Positions 24,734 to 33,350 of a stretch of DNA of 64,000 nt are shown here, piece after piece. The position numbers were made by a program, and so were the translations under genes. The stretch lies in assembly GCA_966250385.1 (NCBI GenBank), contig CBINHC010000009.1:1-64000 (forward strand), given 5' to 3'. The notes beneath the pieces are model-generated. The model was not told where the DNA came from. It searched no databases and saw only the letters and a program-made list of their open reading frames with translations. Numbering within the stretch: the stretch's first letter is position 1; the number at the start of each line of letters is the position of its first letter. The stretch comes from DASWTL01 sp966250385 (GTDB lineage: Bacteria > Bacteroidota > Bacteroidia > Sphingobacteriales > Sphingobacteriaceae).

Positions 24734-25174
24734 TCAGGGAACCTGACCGGATCTTTTTTCGAGGAGCCGGATCGTGAGCGGATCCTTCTGCCCCCCGTAG
24801 TACCGGGCCAGCACCTCTCCGAACACCGGGTCTGCATCGGGAACCAGGCTGAACAGCGTCATGGACGACCGAAGTTTCATATCGTCAGGACTTCCAAAGA
24901 TCTGGGCAGCGGATTTCCCTCCTATACCGGTCAGCAGCCGGCAAAGCGTGATCAGGCGGTTTCCCAGTACCGGATCGCGGAGAAACAGACCGGCCTCCTC
25001 CAGGTCCCGTATAGCGAAACGGCGGGCCATTTCGCTGGAACCCAACCCGGCCAGCTGGGGAAACATGAACCACATCCAGTGCGTGGTCTTCCGGCCCCCT
25101 CCAATTTCGTTTCGGGCGGCATCGAAATACCGGTCCTGGGGTTCGCGGAAACGCTTCAGCGGATCACCTTCCAT
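24734..25174 (-). CDS. DUF1810 family protein
   Basis: A 146-residue soluble protein with the DUF1810 hallmarks: LKRFREPQDRYFDAARNEI at the start, HWMWFMFPQLAGLGSSEMARRFAI, and a C-terminal RYYGGQKDPLTIRLL. The family is linked by structure to macrodomain-adjacent ADP-ribose biology in some genomes, but no function is established for this member. Confidence 0.83.
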   Translation of the reverse strand: MEGDPLKRFREPQDRYFDAARNEIGGGRKTTHWMWFMFPQLAGLGSSEMARRFAIRDLEEAGLFLRDPVLGNRLITLCRLLTGIGGKSAAQIFGSPDDMKLRSSMTLFSLVPDADPVFGEVLARYYGGQKDPLTIRLLEKRSGQVP

Positions 25175-25401
25175 TTTTCAGGCAGAAAGAGGAAGCAGCC
25201 TTACCGGGGTAAGACTGCTGAAAAAACTATTTAAAAAAACTTTCATTCGATAAAGCACCGCCGGACTCAATTTGTTTCGATCCACCTGAATTACCGGTTG
25301 GCTGACACCCAAAACCTTTAAAGGACGACTTCGTTTAACTATTAAGTTTCAAATGTTCATCTTAGCTAAATCAGACCAACCTTTTTTCCAGTCCAGTCAG
25401 C

Positions 25402-26046
25402 ATGATCAAGATCCTCATTGCAGAAGACCACTTAATTGTCAGGAACGGCATCAAATCCCTGCTTGAGCAGGAAAAGGATTTCCAGGTAACCGGCGAAGCG
25501 GGCAACGGCCTCGAAGTGCTGGCCTTGCTGGACTCTGGCCTCCGTCCTGATATTCTGCTGACGGACCTTAGTATGCCAGACATGGACGGCCTGGAGGTCA
25601 CCAGGCACGTCCGTGCCAGGTACCCCGATGTCCGGGTGATCATCCTTTCCATGCTTGACCAGGAAAAACACGTCTTCGAAGCTTTCGAGGCAGGAGTCAA
25701 AGGGTATTTGCTGAAAAACAGCAGCCTGGAGGAAATGATCAATGCGATACGGCTGGTCGCCTCCGACCGGGAAGTGGTCTGCTCAGAACTGGCCATTGCA
25801 ATCCTCCGGAGAACTGCCAAATCAGACCCGGCGATCCAGGGGGACCAGTTGGAAATCGATCTCTCGAACCGGGAAAAGGAAGTTCTGACGCTGATCGCTG
25901 AAGGTCATACCAATGAAGAGATTGCCGACAAGGTTTTCTGCAGCCGCAGGACCGTCGAGGGTCACCGTCAGAGTCTCATCAATAAGCTCGGTGCCCGGAA
26001 CACCGCGCAGCTGATCTACATGGCATCGAAAAAGGGTCTTTTGTAG
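25402..26046 (+). CDS. NarL/FixJ-family response regulator
   Basis: A 214-residue regulator. The receiver domain (1-120) has Glu8/Asp9, phospho-Asp55 (LLTDLSMPD), Ser83 and a C-terminal Lys (YLLKNSS). The LuxR-type DNA-binding domain follows (about 150-212: LSNREKEVLTLIAEGHTNEEIADKVFCSRRTVEGHRQSLINKLG). It is complete and probably activates transcription when phosphorylated. Its kinase is not adjacent, so the orphan kinases of this window are possible partners. An AT-rich 227-base leader precedes it. Confidence 0.93.
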   Translation: MIKILIAEDHLIVRNGIKSLLEQEKDFQVTGEAGNGLEVLALLDSGLRPDILLTDLSMPDMDGLEVTRHVRARYPDVRVIILSMLDQEKHVFEAFEAGVKGYLLKNSSLEEMINAIRLVASDREVVCSELAIAILRRTAKSDPAIQGDQLEIDLSNREKEVLTLIAEGHTNEEIADKVFCSRRTVEGHRQSLINKLGARNTAQLIYMASKKGLL

Positions 26047-26060
26047 TAAACGGAAACGTT

Positions 26061-26285
26061 CTAACCTTCCGAAGGCTGGTCGGCAGGTGATTCCAGCCGG
26101 TCCCGCAGCATGTTGAGCCGCATCAGGTAACTGCTGAAAGCCGGTGTACTCCCGTTATGCCGGATCACCGAGAAGTGGCTGTCGACGAATTTCGGCACAT
26201 CTACGATCCTGACCGCACGATCCCACTGCAGGGTCTGGGGCAGCTCCCTGTCCTTAAAGTACTCGAATAATTCAGATGCGTCCAT
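26061..26285 (-). CDS. DUF6965 family small protein
   Basis: A 74-residue protein that fits DUF6965: ELFEYFKDRELPQTLQWDRAVRIVDVPKFVDSHFSVIRHN, then a short helix with YLMRLNMLRDRL. It is predicted cytoplasmic and helical, with unknown function. It converges with the NarL-type regulator, 14 bases away. Confidence 0.72.
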   Translation of the reverse strand: MDASELFEYFKDRELPQTLQWDRAVRIVDVPKFVDSHFSVIRHNGSTPAFSSYLMRLNMLRDRLESPADQPSEG

Positions 26286-26340
26286 ACGGCAAATGTAGGA
26301 ATTTCAGGTCTGAGTTGGATCCCGGATCCACCGAAACGGG

Positions 26341-26736
26341 TTAAATACCGCCGGCGGCGGACTCCGCCGGATGGGTGAATGACACCCTTGCAAACAATAG
26401 CGCAAACACGGCGCATAGGAATGCAGGAATCCAGACCAGCGGAGCCTGGGGAGTATGGATCGCGATCCTGATCAGCGTTATACCGGCAATCGTGAAATGG
26501 GCCAGATTACCGATGGCTACGGGTTTGCTGTAGATGCCCCCGATCAGATTACCTTTGGCCATCCAGTTTAGCATGGCAAAGCCGAAGTAAACGGCGCCGA
26601 GTAGCTGCAGGGCCAGCAGACTGACCGGTCCTGACAAACCAGCGTAGTTCAGGATCTCTTCAGGAAGGAACGTAAGAAACAGAGCGCATGCACCCATAAC
26701 CAGTGCGCTCCCGGACATCAGCAGTTTCGTATTCAT
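26341..26736 (-). CDS. Four-helix membrane protein
   Basis: A 131-residue protein with four transmembrane segments (about 5-24, 38-58, 75-93, 100-120). Small conserved-looking features are GAVYFGFAMLNWMAKGN and IGNLAHFTIAG. I do not recognise a named family. It is followed, on the same strand, by DUF6965 55 bases away. Confidence 0.65.
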   Translation of the reverse strand: MNTKLLMSGSALVMGACALFLTFLPEEILNYAGLSGPVSLLALQLLGAVYFGFAMLNWMAKGNLIGGIYSKPVAIGNLAHFTIAGITLIRIAIHTPQAPLVWIPAFLCAVFALLFARVSFTHPAESAAGGI

Positions 26737-26791
26737 GTCGGAATTTTCCGGAAAATAGCAAAATTGCCGGTAAAATAAGGCAGTCCGGAAC

Positions 26792-27766
26792 TTACGTGGA
26801 AATCTTGTTGTACTTATTACGGTATTCGATGGGAGTCAGCCCGGTAATCTTCTTAAAGATCATCCGAAACGCTTTTGAATCGGTATATCCGACATCAAAC
26901 ATGACTTCGCTGATATTTTTGCGGCTGATCTCAAAACTGCGCTTGGCCGCCTCTACCTTGACACGCTGCACATATTCAATCACCGTATTATTGGTCGCTT
27001 TATGGAAGCGCCGTTCGAAACTCCGTCTTCCGACCGCTACCCTGTCCGCCAGCTGGTCCACCGTGAATTTCTCCGTAAAGTTTTGCTCGATGTAATCCTG
27101 GGCTGTCCTGATGGCCGTATCGGGGTGATTCTTCTGGCCCCGGAACAGCGCGAATGCGGCCTGGCTGTTCCGTTCAATATCCACCGCAAAATATTTGGAA
27201 GCCAGGATCGCCGTTTCGCGGTCCGTGAATTTTTCGACCAGGTGCAGCAGCAGGTTCCAATAGGAATGTGCGCCGCCGCTCGAATACAACCTTCTCTCTT
27301 CGGTCACAATGCTTCCGTGAACCACGTCAACTGCCGGAAACATCTCCCGGAACTCATTGATGAAACCCCAGTGGGTGGAACATTTCTTCCCGTCCAGCAG
27401 GCCTGTTGAAGCGAGCAGGAATGCACCGACACAAAGTGAGGCCACCTCCGCTCCCCCGTTATACCGGGCGACGATCCAGGGAATCATCGCCTGGTTATGT
27501 GAAATTGCCGTCGCCATATCCCCTGCCAGGGCGGGAATAATGACGAGATCCGTTTCGGCTACATCCGCCAGAACTTTGTCCGCATGAACCGTAAAAAGGC
27601 CGTCATTCAGGCGGACCTCACGGGTGGCACCTACAAGCTGAATATCGAAAAGCGGCTGCTTTCCGGAAACCGTCAGAAACTGATTTACCGCAGAAAATAA
27701 ATACCGCGGGTCCGCAATGGCCTGCATCACGGAAGATTCAGGAACCAGGATGGAGACATTTTTCAT
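26792..27766 (-). CDS. GlxA-type AraC-family regulator with DJ-1/PfpI domain
   Basis: A 324-residue regulator. Residues 1-185 form a class I amidotransferase-like DJ-1/PfpI domain, with SLCVGAFLLASTGLLDGKKCSTHW around the nucleophile-elbow position. Residues about 215-318 are two AraC helix-turn-helix motifs (FTVDQLADRVAVGRRSFERRFHKAT and SEVMFDVGYTDSKAFRMIFKKITGLTPIEYR). It is divergent from three VOC genes, so it probably controls them and itself from the shared 147-base region. Confidence 0.92.
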   Translation of the reverse strand: MKNVSILVPESSVMQAIADPRYLFSAVNQFLTVSGKQPLFDIQLVGATREVRLNDGLFTVHADKVLADVAETDLVIIPALAGDMATAISHNQAMIPWIVARYNGGAEVASLCVGAFLLASTGLLDGKKCSTHWGFINEFREMFPAVDVVHGSIVTEERRLYSSGGAHSYWNLLLHLVEKFTDRETAILASKYFAVDIERNSQAAFALFRGQKNHPDTAIRTAQDYIEQNFTEKFTVDQLADRVAVGRRSFERRFHKATNNTVIEYVQRVKVEAAKRSFEISRKNISEVMFDVGYTDSKAFRMIFKKITGLTPIEYRNKYNKIST

Positions 27767-27800
27767 AGAACTAATATAAGGAACACCAGTCGTAAATCAC

Positions 27801-27855
27801 CCCACATTTGTCGCTTTCAGGCACCACAAATTTCTTGAAATCAGCCCAGATTTGT
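27801..27855. promoter_or_regulatory. Repeated ATTTGT boxes between glxA-like and VOC genes
   Basis: CCCACATTTGT (27801-27811) and CCCAGATTTGT (27845-27855) are near-identical direct repeats with starts 44 bases apart, about four helical turns. An inverted copy of the core (CCACAAAT) lies between them at 27824-27831. The arrangement suits an AraC-family operator, by inference only. Confidence 0.35.
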
Positions 27856-27913
27856 ATAAGGAAAAACCAACAACAGGCTGACAGCCAGGCAAAAAAACAA
27901 TAAGCCATACGAT

Positions 27914-28393
27914 ATGTCACACCAGAAAATACAGCCATTTTTATGGTTCAACGACCAGGCAGAAGAAGCGGCCGAATTTTATACCTCGGTCTTCAGGGAT
28001 TCCGAGCTGCTCGGAAAGACGTATTACAGCGAAGGCTCGCCCGGTCCGGCCGGCACCGTCATGACCGTCGAATTCCGTATCCATAACCAGGAATTTGTGG
28101 CCCTGAACGGCGGTCCCCATTATGCACTCACTCCGGCCATATCCTTCGTGGTCAACTGCAAAACCCAGGAGGAGATCGATTACTATTGGGAGCAGCTTTC
28201 GGCAGACCCGGGACGCGAACAGTGCGGATGGCTGGTGGACAGGTTCGGCCTGTCATGGCAGGTCGTTCCGGAGGACCTTCCGGCACTGTTAAGCTCCGGC
28301 GACCCGGAACAGGCCCGGAACGTCATGCAGGCCATGCTGAAAATGAAGAAGATCTCGATTCCGGAACTCCTGGAGGCCAGGCAGGTTTCATGA
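27914..28393 (+). CDS. VOC-fold protein (PhnB/YjdN-like)
   Basis: A 159-residue protein starting IQPFLWFNDQAEEAAEFYTSVF. With YYWEQLSADPGREQCGWLVDRFGLSWQVVP it is a member of the PhnB/3-demethylubiquinone methyltransferase-like part of the vicinal-oxygen-chelate superfamily, whose members are mostly uncharacterised. It is first of three VOC genes; its stop overlaps the next start (ATGA at 28390-28393). Confidence 0.85.
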   Translation: MSHQKIQPFLWFNDQAEEAAEFYTSVFRDSELLGKTYYSEGSPGPAGTVMTVEFRIHNQEFVALNGGPHYALTPAISFVVNCKTQEEIDYYWEQLSADPGREQCGWLVDRFGLSWQVVPEDLPALLSSGDPEQARNVMQAMLKMKKISIPELLEARQVS

Positions 28394-28800
28394 AGATCCT
28401 GGCCTACCTTACCTTCAACGGCACCTGCCGCGAGGCTATGACTTTCTACCAGCAATGCCTGGGCGGCGTCCTCCGGTTCCACACCGTGGGAGAATCCCCC
28501 ATGGCGGACCAGCTGCCCCCGGAGATGCATCCCTGCATTCTGAACGCATCGCTGACCGGGAAAGACCTGGTGCTGATGGGTTCCGATATGGTCAGTGAGT
28601 CCGGCCTGGTTAGGGGAAACGCCGTATCCCTGCTGCTCAGCTGCGATTCGGTGGAGGAGAGCAGGACCCGTTATCAGCGCCTGTCTTCGGAAGGCACCCA
28701 GGACCAGGCGCTGGAAGAAACGTTTTCGGGTACCTACTTCGGCGGATTAACCGACAAGTATGGGAACAACTGGCTGGTCCATTGTGAGACCCCAGCTTAA
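28390..28800 (+). CDS. VOC-fold protein (PhnB-like), second copy
   Basis: A 136-residue protein starting MKILAYLTFNGTCREAMTFYQQCLGG, with the C-terminal GTYFGGLTDKYGNNWLVHC. The PhnB type is clear. The ATG overlaps the stop of the first VOC gene, so translation is coupled. A longer frame starting at 28186 overlaps that gene and is rejected as the start. Confidence 0.85.
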   Translation: MKILAYLTFNGTCREAMTFYQQCLGGVLRFHTVGESPMADQLPPEMHPCILNASLTGKDLVLMGSDMVSESGLVRGNAVSLLLSCDSVEESRTRYQRLSSEGTQDQALEETFSGTYFGGLTDKYGNNWLVHCETPA

Positions 28801-28835
28801 CATTCACAGGGATAAAAAAAACCATCACATATCAT

Positions 28836-29273
28836 ATGGCACAAGTAAGCACCTATCTCAATTTCCCGAACAACACCGAAGAGGCGTTCAATTTCTACCG
28901 GTCGGTATTTGGCGGCGATTTCTCAGCGCCGGTCGCCAGGTTCGGCGATATTCCGCCACAGGACGGGACTCCGCAGCTCGCTGAGGCAGACAGGAACCTG
29001 GTCATGCATGTCGCCCTTCCTATTCTTGGCGGACACGTTCTGATGGGAACAGACGCACCCGAGAGCATGGGCTTGAAGGTTACCCCTGGCAACAACGTCT
29101 ATATCAACCTCGAACCGGATACCCGGGAGGAGACCCGCCGGTTGTTCGAGGCGCTTTCTGATGGCGGGACGGTCAGCATGGAGCTCCAGGACATGTTCTG
29201 GGGGGCCTATTACGGCAGCTGCACGGACCGGTTCGGTATTCAGTGGATGTTTAACTGCAGCGCGAAATCCTGA
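28836..29273 (+). CDS. VOC-fold protein (PhnB-like), third copy
   Basis: A 145-residue protein: MAQVSTYLNFPNNTEEAFNFYRSVFGGDF, LGGHVLMGTDAPESMGLKVTPGNNVYINL, and DMFWGAYYGSCTDRFGIQWMFN. It resembles the PhnB type again but is no closer than family level to its two neighbours. The 35-base gap from the second copy suggests a shared transcript under the GlxA-type regulator. Confidence 0.85.
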   Translation: MAQVSTYLNFPNNTEEAFNFYRSVFGGDFSAPVARFGDIPPQDGTPQLAEADRNLVMHVALPILGGHVLMGTDAPESMGLKVTPGNNVYINLEPDTREETRRLFEALSDGGTVSMELQDMFWGAYYGSCTDRFGIQWMFNCSAKS

Positions 29274-29331
29274 CCGGGCCGTTGACATATCACGCCGGGT
29301 CCGGCACCCTGCAACTGCCGGGGAGGCGGGC

Positions 29332-30141
29332 CTATCGGATCTCCTGTCTGGTCGCCTTCAGGGCAAACACCATTGGTATTTTGCTATCCAGGTGTTTGAT
29401 CCGGAATACTCCCGGAGCCGGCTCTGTCGTTTCCTGAAAGCAGTTATATGGCGAATAATCGTACTCATTAAGCACATTCAACACCAGGCCGGCCTGGGTA
29501 AGGCTGTTGACGACCTCACCGATGCTGTGGTTCCAGCAAACATAATCCTGTGAAATATCGGCGCCCCGGTCGGCATAGGTACCGCTTTCGGTTTCAGCGA
29601 TCGGCCCCGCGTTGAAGTAGTTATATCGGAGCTCCCGGAAGTGATCGTCAAACATCCAGACGACCGGGTGGAACTCGGCGAACACGAACGCGCCGCCCGG
29701 TTTCAGGAAACGGCTGATCACCTCTGCCCAGGCATCCAGGTCGGGCAGCCAGGAAATGGTACCGTAGCTGGAAAAAACCACATCGAACTGCTCATCCAGG
29801 TGGTCGGCCAGATTATAGACGTTACAGCAGATGAACCGGGCATCTGATCCGAGCTGTGCAGCAATGGAACGGGCACTTGAAATGGCTTTATCCGAAAGGT
29901 CAACCCCGGTAGCGCGTGCACCCAAACGTTCCATCGAGATGGTATCCTGCCCGAAATGACATTGCAGGTGCAGAACCGACTTACCATCCAGGTCTCCGAG
30001 AAGGTCCAGCTCAATGGACTTCAGCGAATTCTTACCTTCCATAAAACCGGGCAGGTCGTAGAATGCTGAATCCAGGTGCGCAGCCGTCCGGTTATTCCAG
30101 GACTGCCTGTTGATTTCGATATAGTCTTTCAGCGGATCCAA
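29332..30141 (-). CDS. Class I SAM-dependent methyltransferase
   Basis: A 269-residue methyltransferase. Motif I VLHLQCHFGQDTISMERLGARATGVDLSDKAI (about 56-87) with the acidic residue at the end of strand 2 (Asp), FDVVFSSYGTISWLPDLDAW as motif IV, and LKPGGAFVFAEFHP as post-motif. The substrate is not predictable. It begins 7 bases after the small gene at 30149 on the same strand, and ends 58 bases from the convergent VOC gene. Confidence 0.87.
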   Translation of the reverse strand: MDPLKDYIEINRQSWNNRTAAHLDSAFYDLPGFMEGKNSLKSIELDLLGDLDGKSVLHLQCHFGQDTISMERLGARATGVDLSDKAISSARSIAAQLGSDARFICCNVYNLADHLDEQFDVVFSSYGTISWLPDLDAWAEVISRFLKPGGAFVFAEFHPVVWMFDDHFRELRYNYFNAGPIAETESGTYADRGADISQDYVCWNHSIGEVVNSLTQAGLVLNVLNEYDYSPYNCFQETTEPAPGVFRIKHLDSKIPMVFALKATRQEIR

Positions 30142-30148
30142 TCAGGTA

Positions 30149-30379
30149 TCAGGTATGCAGGTTCTCATAGCGTTCGCCGATCGCCCGGATCAGCTCCGGA
30201 TCAACGGGACAATCTTCATTCCTGGCCACCCAGACGCCGTCCGGGTTCAGCCGCATCCGGAACGGGGCAGCATCGGCCACTGTGCAGATGTATTTCAGAC
30301 CGTCCTTGCTGCATTCTTTGCATTCTATCTGGACCTCTTCCGTCCGGTTACGGAAGGTCAATGTAAAGTTTTCAGTCAT
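30149..30379 (-). CDS. Small hypothetical protein
   Basis: A 76-residue soluble protein with a predicted beta fold (FTLTFRNRTEEVQIECKECS ... YICTVADAAPFRMRLNPDGVW) and a helical tail (DPELIRAIGERYENL). There is a Cys pair ECKEC. I do not recognise the family. It lies directly upstream of the methyltransferase in one probable transcript. Confidence 0.6.
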   Translation of the reverse strand: MTENFTLTFRNRTEEVQIECKECSKDGLKYICTVADAAPFRMRLNPDGVWVARNEDCPVDPELIRAIGERYENLHT

Positions 30380-30705
30380 AGCCGTATTTTATGTAATGAT
30401 ACCATTCCGGCCTGAGAACACGAAATGAACGGCGAAGGCGATTGGCACCTGGGGCAGGCTGAAAAACGAAGAGGCCCCCACCAGGGAGCCTCCTCACTTA
30501 AACTGGAGCAACATTGTCAGTTAGTCAACACCCCCGGCACCTTAAAGTTTACAATCTGTTCATTTCGAGTACTTTACATGGAACGCTCCGTATTTAAACC
30601 CAGGCGTCACGTACTAATGGCAGAATCCCTCCATACCACTAAACCCTATGGCGGATCCCCTGTTATCATACACACCAGCGATCTCCACCCGCATAATGTT
30701 GGTAT
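30380..30705. other. Gap without a gene (326 bases)
   Basis: No convincing coding frame on either strand. It contains a hairpin followed by a T-run on the minus strand at 30461-30492 (listed separately) and the promoter region of the BrkB-type gene. Confidence 0.5.
30461..30492 (-). terminator. Minus-strand terminator-like hairpin
   Basis: GAGGCCCCC (30471-30479) pairs with GGGAGCCTC (30484-30492), with one mismatch and a four-base loop. On the minus strand it is followed by GTTTTTC. No minus-strand gene lies directly upstream of it (30706 starts on the plus strand), so what it terminates is unclear. Confidence 0.45.
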
Positions 30706-31704
30706 ATGGCGCAATTGAAACTACAGACTATCGGCACTCTACTGAAACAGACGGGCAAGGACTTCATGAAGGATGAGATTCCCAAACAGAGTGCTGCCCT
30801 GGCCTATTATACAATTTTCTCGCTCGGCCCCATGCTGATCATTGTCATCTTCATGGCCGGCGTGGTATGGGGGGAAAAAGCCGTTGAGGGCCAGGTGTAT
30901 GAGCAAATCCGAAGCCTGGTGGGGTCTAATGCTGCCCGCCAGATTCAGGAGATCATCAAAAGTGCGACCGTGGAAGGCAATAACGTTGTGGCCGCCACGG
31001 TTGGACTGGTAACCCTGCTGCTGGGAGCGACCGCCATATTCACGCAGATCCAGGATTCCATCAACTCGATCTGGAAGCTGCGGGTAAAAGCCAGGAAGGG
31101 ATGGCTGAAGATGCTCAAAAACCGGTTTATCTCATTTTCACTGGTGGTCAGCCTCGGATTTCTGCTGCTGGTTTCCCTGATGATCAACGCTCTGGTGGAA
31201 GGCATGATGGATAAATTGAAGGAGATATTTCCGCAGGTAACCGTTATTTTGGTGTATGTTCTGAATCTGGCAATTACCCTGCTGCTGACTTCCTCCCTGT
31301 TTGCCATCATCTTCAAAGTACTTCCTGATGCCATCATTCGCTGGCGGGACGTCTTCGTCGGTGCCATGTTTACGGCAGTGCTCTTTATGATCGGCAAATT
31401 CGCCATTACCATCTACATTGGGAAAAGCAGCGTCGGCAGTTCCTACGGGGCGGCCAGCTCCCTGGTCGTACTGCTCCTGTGGGTATACTACTCGTCCATC
31501 ATCCTGTATTTCGGCGCTGAATTTACCAAGGTATATGCCTCGCTGCTCGGTTCGGCCATCAAACCGAACGAATATGCGGTCATCGTACAGACGATCCAGC
31601 TGGAACGCGAGACGGGAACGATCCAGGAAAGTGAGCAGGAAACCGAAGAAACGACCCGTGTATTACAGCAGAAACGGGATTCCCTGGACAATCAGGGCCC
31701 GTGA
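30706..31704 (+). CDS. YihY/BrkB-family inner-membrane protein
   Basis: A 332-residue protein with six transmembrane segments in residues about 38-275 and a long charged cytoplasmic C-terminal tail. DEIPKQSAALAYYTIFSLGPMLIIVI, ATAIFTQIQDSINSIWKL and VLPDAIIRWRDVFVGAMFTAVLFMIGKF are diagnostic of the YihY/BrkB family. The molecular role is unsettled (an envelope lipid or transport function has been suggested). It reads as complete. Confidence 0.9.
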   Translation: MAQLKLQTIGTLLKQTGKDFMKDEIPKQSAALAYYTIFSLGPMLIIVIFMAGVVWGEKAVEGQVYEQIRSLVGSNAARQIQEIIKSATVEGNNVVAATVGLVTLLLGATAIFTQIQDSINSIWKLRVKARKGWLKMLKNRFISFSLVVSLGFLLLVSLMINALVEGMMDKLKEIFPQVTVILVYVLNLAITLLLTSSLFAIIFKVLPDAIIRWRDVFVGAMFTAVLFMIGKFAITIYIGKSSVGSSYGAASSLVVLLLWVYYSSIILYFGAEFTKVYASLLGSAIKPNEYAVIVQTIQLERETGTIQESEQETEETTRVLQQKRDSLDNQGP

Positions 31705-31756
31705 TGTGCGACACGACCGCTTTCTGACGTTATCATCAGGAAACCAGTCACTGCAC

Positions 31757-32227
31757 ATGGACCAGACCCGCCTCCACCTGATGATCACGCACCTCCCGGT
31801 ATTCGGATCCTTTTTCGGTGCACTGGTGCTCGCATACGGCCTCCGGGCCGGAAGTTCGTCCACTAAACGATCCGCCTATATCATCTTCATTCTTTCAGCA
31901 GCAGGCGCCCTTCTGGCCTACCTTACGGGCGACGGCGCAAAGGACACTGTAAAATCGCTGACCGAGACGCCCCGGAATTCCATCCGGGCACACAGGGACC
32001 TCGCACGCTACGCACTTGCGGCATCCGCGGGACTCGGCATCCTGTCACTGACCGGCCTGATAACCCGCTTCAAAAGCAGGTCCGTTTCGCATGCACTGGC
32101 CCTCATCATCCTGTTTTTGGCATGGTGCACCTTTGCGGTAACCACCTGGACAGCTTATTCGGGGCTTCAGATCCGCCACACCGAAATGCAGGCGGAACCT
32201 GGCCGCGATACGGGCGGACTCCGTTAG
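31757..32227 (+). CDS. Four-helix membrane protein (DUF2231-like)
   Basis: A 156-residue protein. It opens MDQTRLHLMITHLPVFGSFFGALVLAYGL, continues with ILSAAGALLAYLTGDGAKD and two further helices (about 77-96 and 105-130). The His-rich first helix and the TGDGAKD loop resemble DUF2231-type proteins, without certainty. The Met at 31757 is chosen because the longer frame (from 31418) lies inside the BrkB gene. Confidence 0.65.
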   Translation: MDQTRLHLMITHLPVFGSFFGALVLAYGLRAGSSSTKRSAYIIFILSAAGALLAYLTGDGAKDTVKSLTETPRNSIRAHRDLARYALAASAGLGILSLTGLITRFKSRSVSHALALIILFLAWCTFAVTTWTAYSGLQIRHTEMQAEPGRDTGGLR

Positions 32228-32243
32228 TCCCGGCCGGATCGTC

Positions 32244-32924
32244 CTAACAGATCTGGATCAGCGACCGGTATTCCTCCTCGTCGCCGACCTTTTTGATCTG
32301 GTAGGTATCCAGAAATTCATCGGGAACGGGATCCAGCACTTTTTTCCTTTCCGAAAACGGGAGTTCCTGATCAAGCCAGATCTTAAGCGTGTCGGAAGTC
32401 AGGAATGCCGGCATCCGGCCCTTGGTGTTGTGAATGGCAGCCATCAGCGAGTTGGCGGGACTCGTGATCACCGTGCAGCTCGGCACCAGCTCGCCGGTCT
32501 GCCGGTTCGTCCAGACCTCCCAGAGGCCGGCCATGTAAGTGAACCGGCTGTTCCGCGCTTTGATCAGGTGCGGAATGCCTTTCTTCTTTTTGATGGGGTC
32601 CCCATAATGCCATTCATAGAATCCGTCGCTGATGATCACACAATGTTTTTTTCCCAGCAGGGGCTGCCAGAGCCGGGATTCTTCAAGCCGCTCGACCATG
32701 GCGTTGAACGTACTCAGTTTGAAGTCAGGCACGCCGGACCGGGAATTCGGCGGAATAACGCTCCAGGTAAAATACTGCAGCCGATCAGGTTTCGAAGCTG
32801 TGATCAGGGGCAACTGCATGGTGGGCGGCACATTGATATTGGCAGGCTGCTCCTCTCCTTCATAGGTCAGTTGAAGTTCCCTGACAATGGCCGATGACGC
32901 CGGAAGTGTGATTCGTCCGCACAT
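32244..32924 (-). CDS. yedK: SOS response-associated peptidase (SRAP/HMCES family)
   Basis: A 226-residue protein with the invariant N terminus MCGR; Cys2 becomes the catalytic nucleophile and forms a stable link to abasic sites in single-stranded DNA. Asn-containing FNAMVERLEES, FYEWHYG (catalytic Glu) and AAIHNTKGRMP (catalytic His) are all present. It shields abasic sites from error-prone cleavage. It complements AlkB and XthA in this window but is not in an operon with them. Confidence 0.93.
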   Translation of the reverse strand: MCGRITLPASSAIVRELQLTYEGEEQPANINVPPTMQLPLITASKPDRLQYFTWSVIPPNSRSGVPDFKLSTFNAMVERLEESRLWQPLLGKKHCVIISDGFYEWHYGDPIKKKKGIPHLIKARNSRFTYMAGLWEVWTNRQTGELVPSCTVITSPANSLMAAIHNTKGRMPAFLTSDTLKIWLDQELPFSERKKVLDPVPDEFLDTYQIKKVGDEEEYRSLIQIC

Positions 32925-33146
32925 ATGATTTATTAAATTAAGACCGGATGAGCGTGTATTTCAAAGGCTGCGCCAAACCGGCAGCCCTTCCGGCACGCCT
33001 CCAGAAACGTTCCCGGATAAGTCAGGTCCGCAATTAAAAATAATATATTTCAGCCGGATATGAAATGATCCCGGCAGATTAGCATAATTCCTCCGTGAAC
33101 TTTTTCTTCGGCCGGGCCGCCTTCTTACGGAAGCACTAAAAAAACC

Positions 33147-33154
33147 TATCTTTG
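33147..33154 (+). promoter_or_regulatory. -7 promoter element that overlaps a start site
   Basis: TATCTTTG is a perfect TAnnTTTG and ends 5 bases before the GTG at 33159. Transcription would start at or next to the start codon, implying a leaderless message. Confidence 0.5.
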
Positions 33155-33158
33155 AATT

Positions 33159-33350
33159 GTGGTACGAGTAAAAGAATTTTCACAGGTTAAGCCCGGTGAT
33201 TTCGTCTATCACCATGGGGTGCTGGAAATTGTCCGGGCAATCGAAATCACCGGAGAGAAGGTCTTCGTGACCCTGGACAGTAACGAAATTATCGAGATAA
33301 AACCCGGGGATAACACCATCTTCTACAGCGTAAAACCCAAGCTCCCCTGA
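33159..33350 (+). CDS. 63-residue hypothetical protein, possibly leaderless
   Basis: A small protein with a predicted SH3-like beta fold (VKEFSQVKPGDFVYHHGVLEIVRAIEITGEKVFVTLDSNEIIEIKPGDNTIFYSV). It starts at GTG: an in-frame TGA lies at 33153-33155 and there is no other Met, so the start is constrained to 33159. A consensus -7 element stops 5 bases before it. I do not recognise the family. Confidence 0.6.
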   Translation: MVRVKEFSQVKPGDFVYHHGVLEIVRAIEITGEKVFVTLDSNEIIEIKPGDNTIFYSVKPKLP

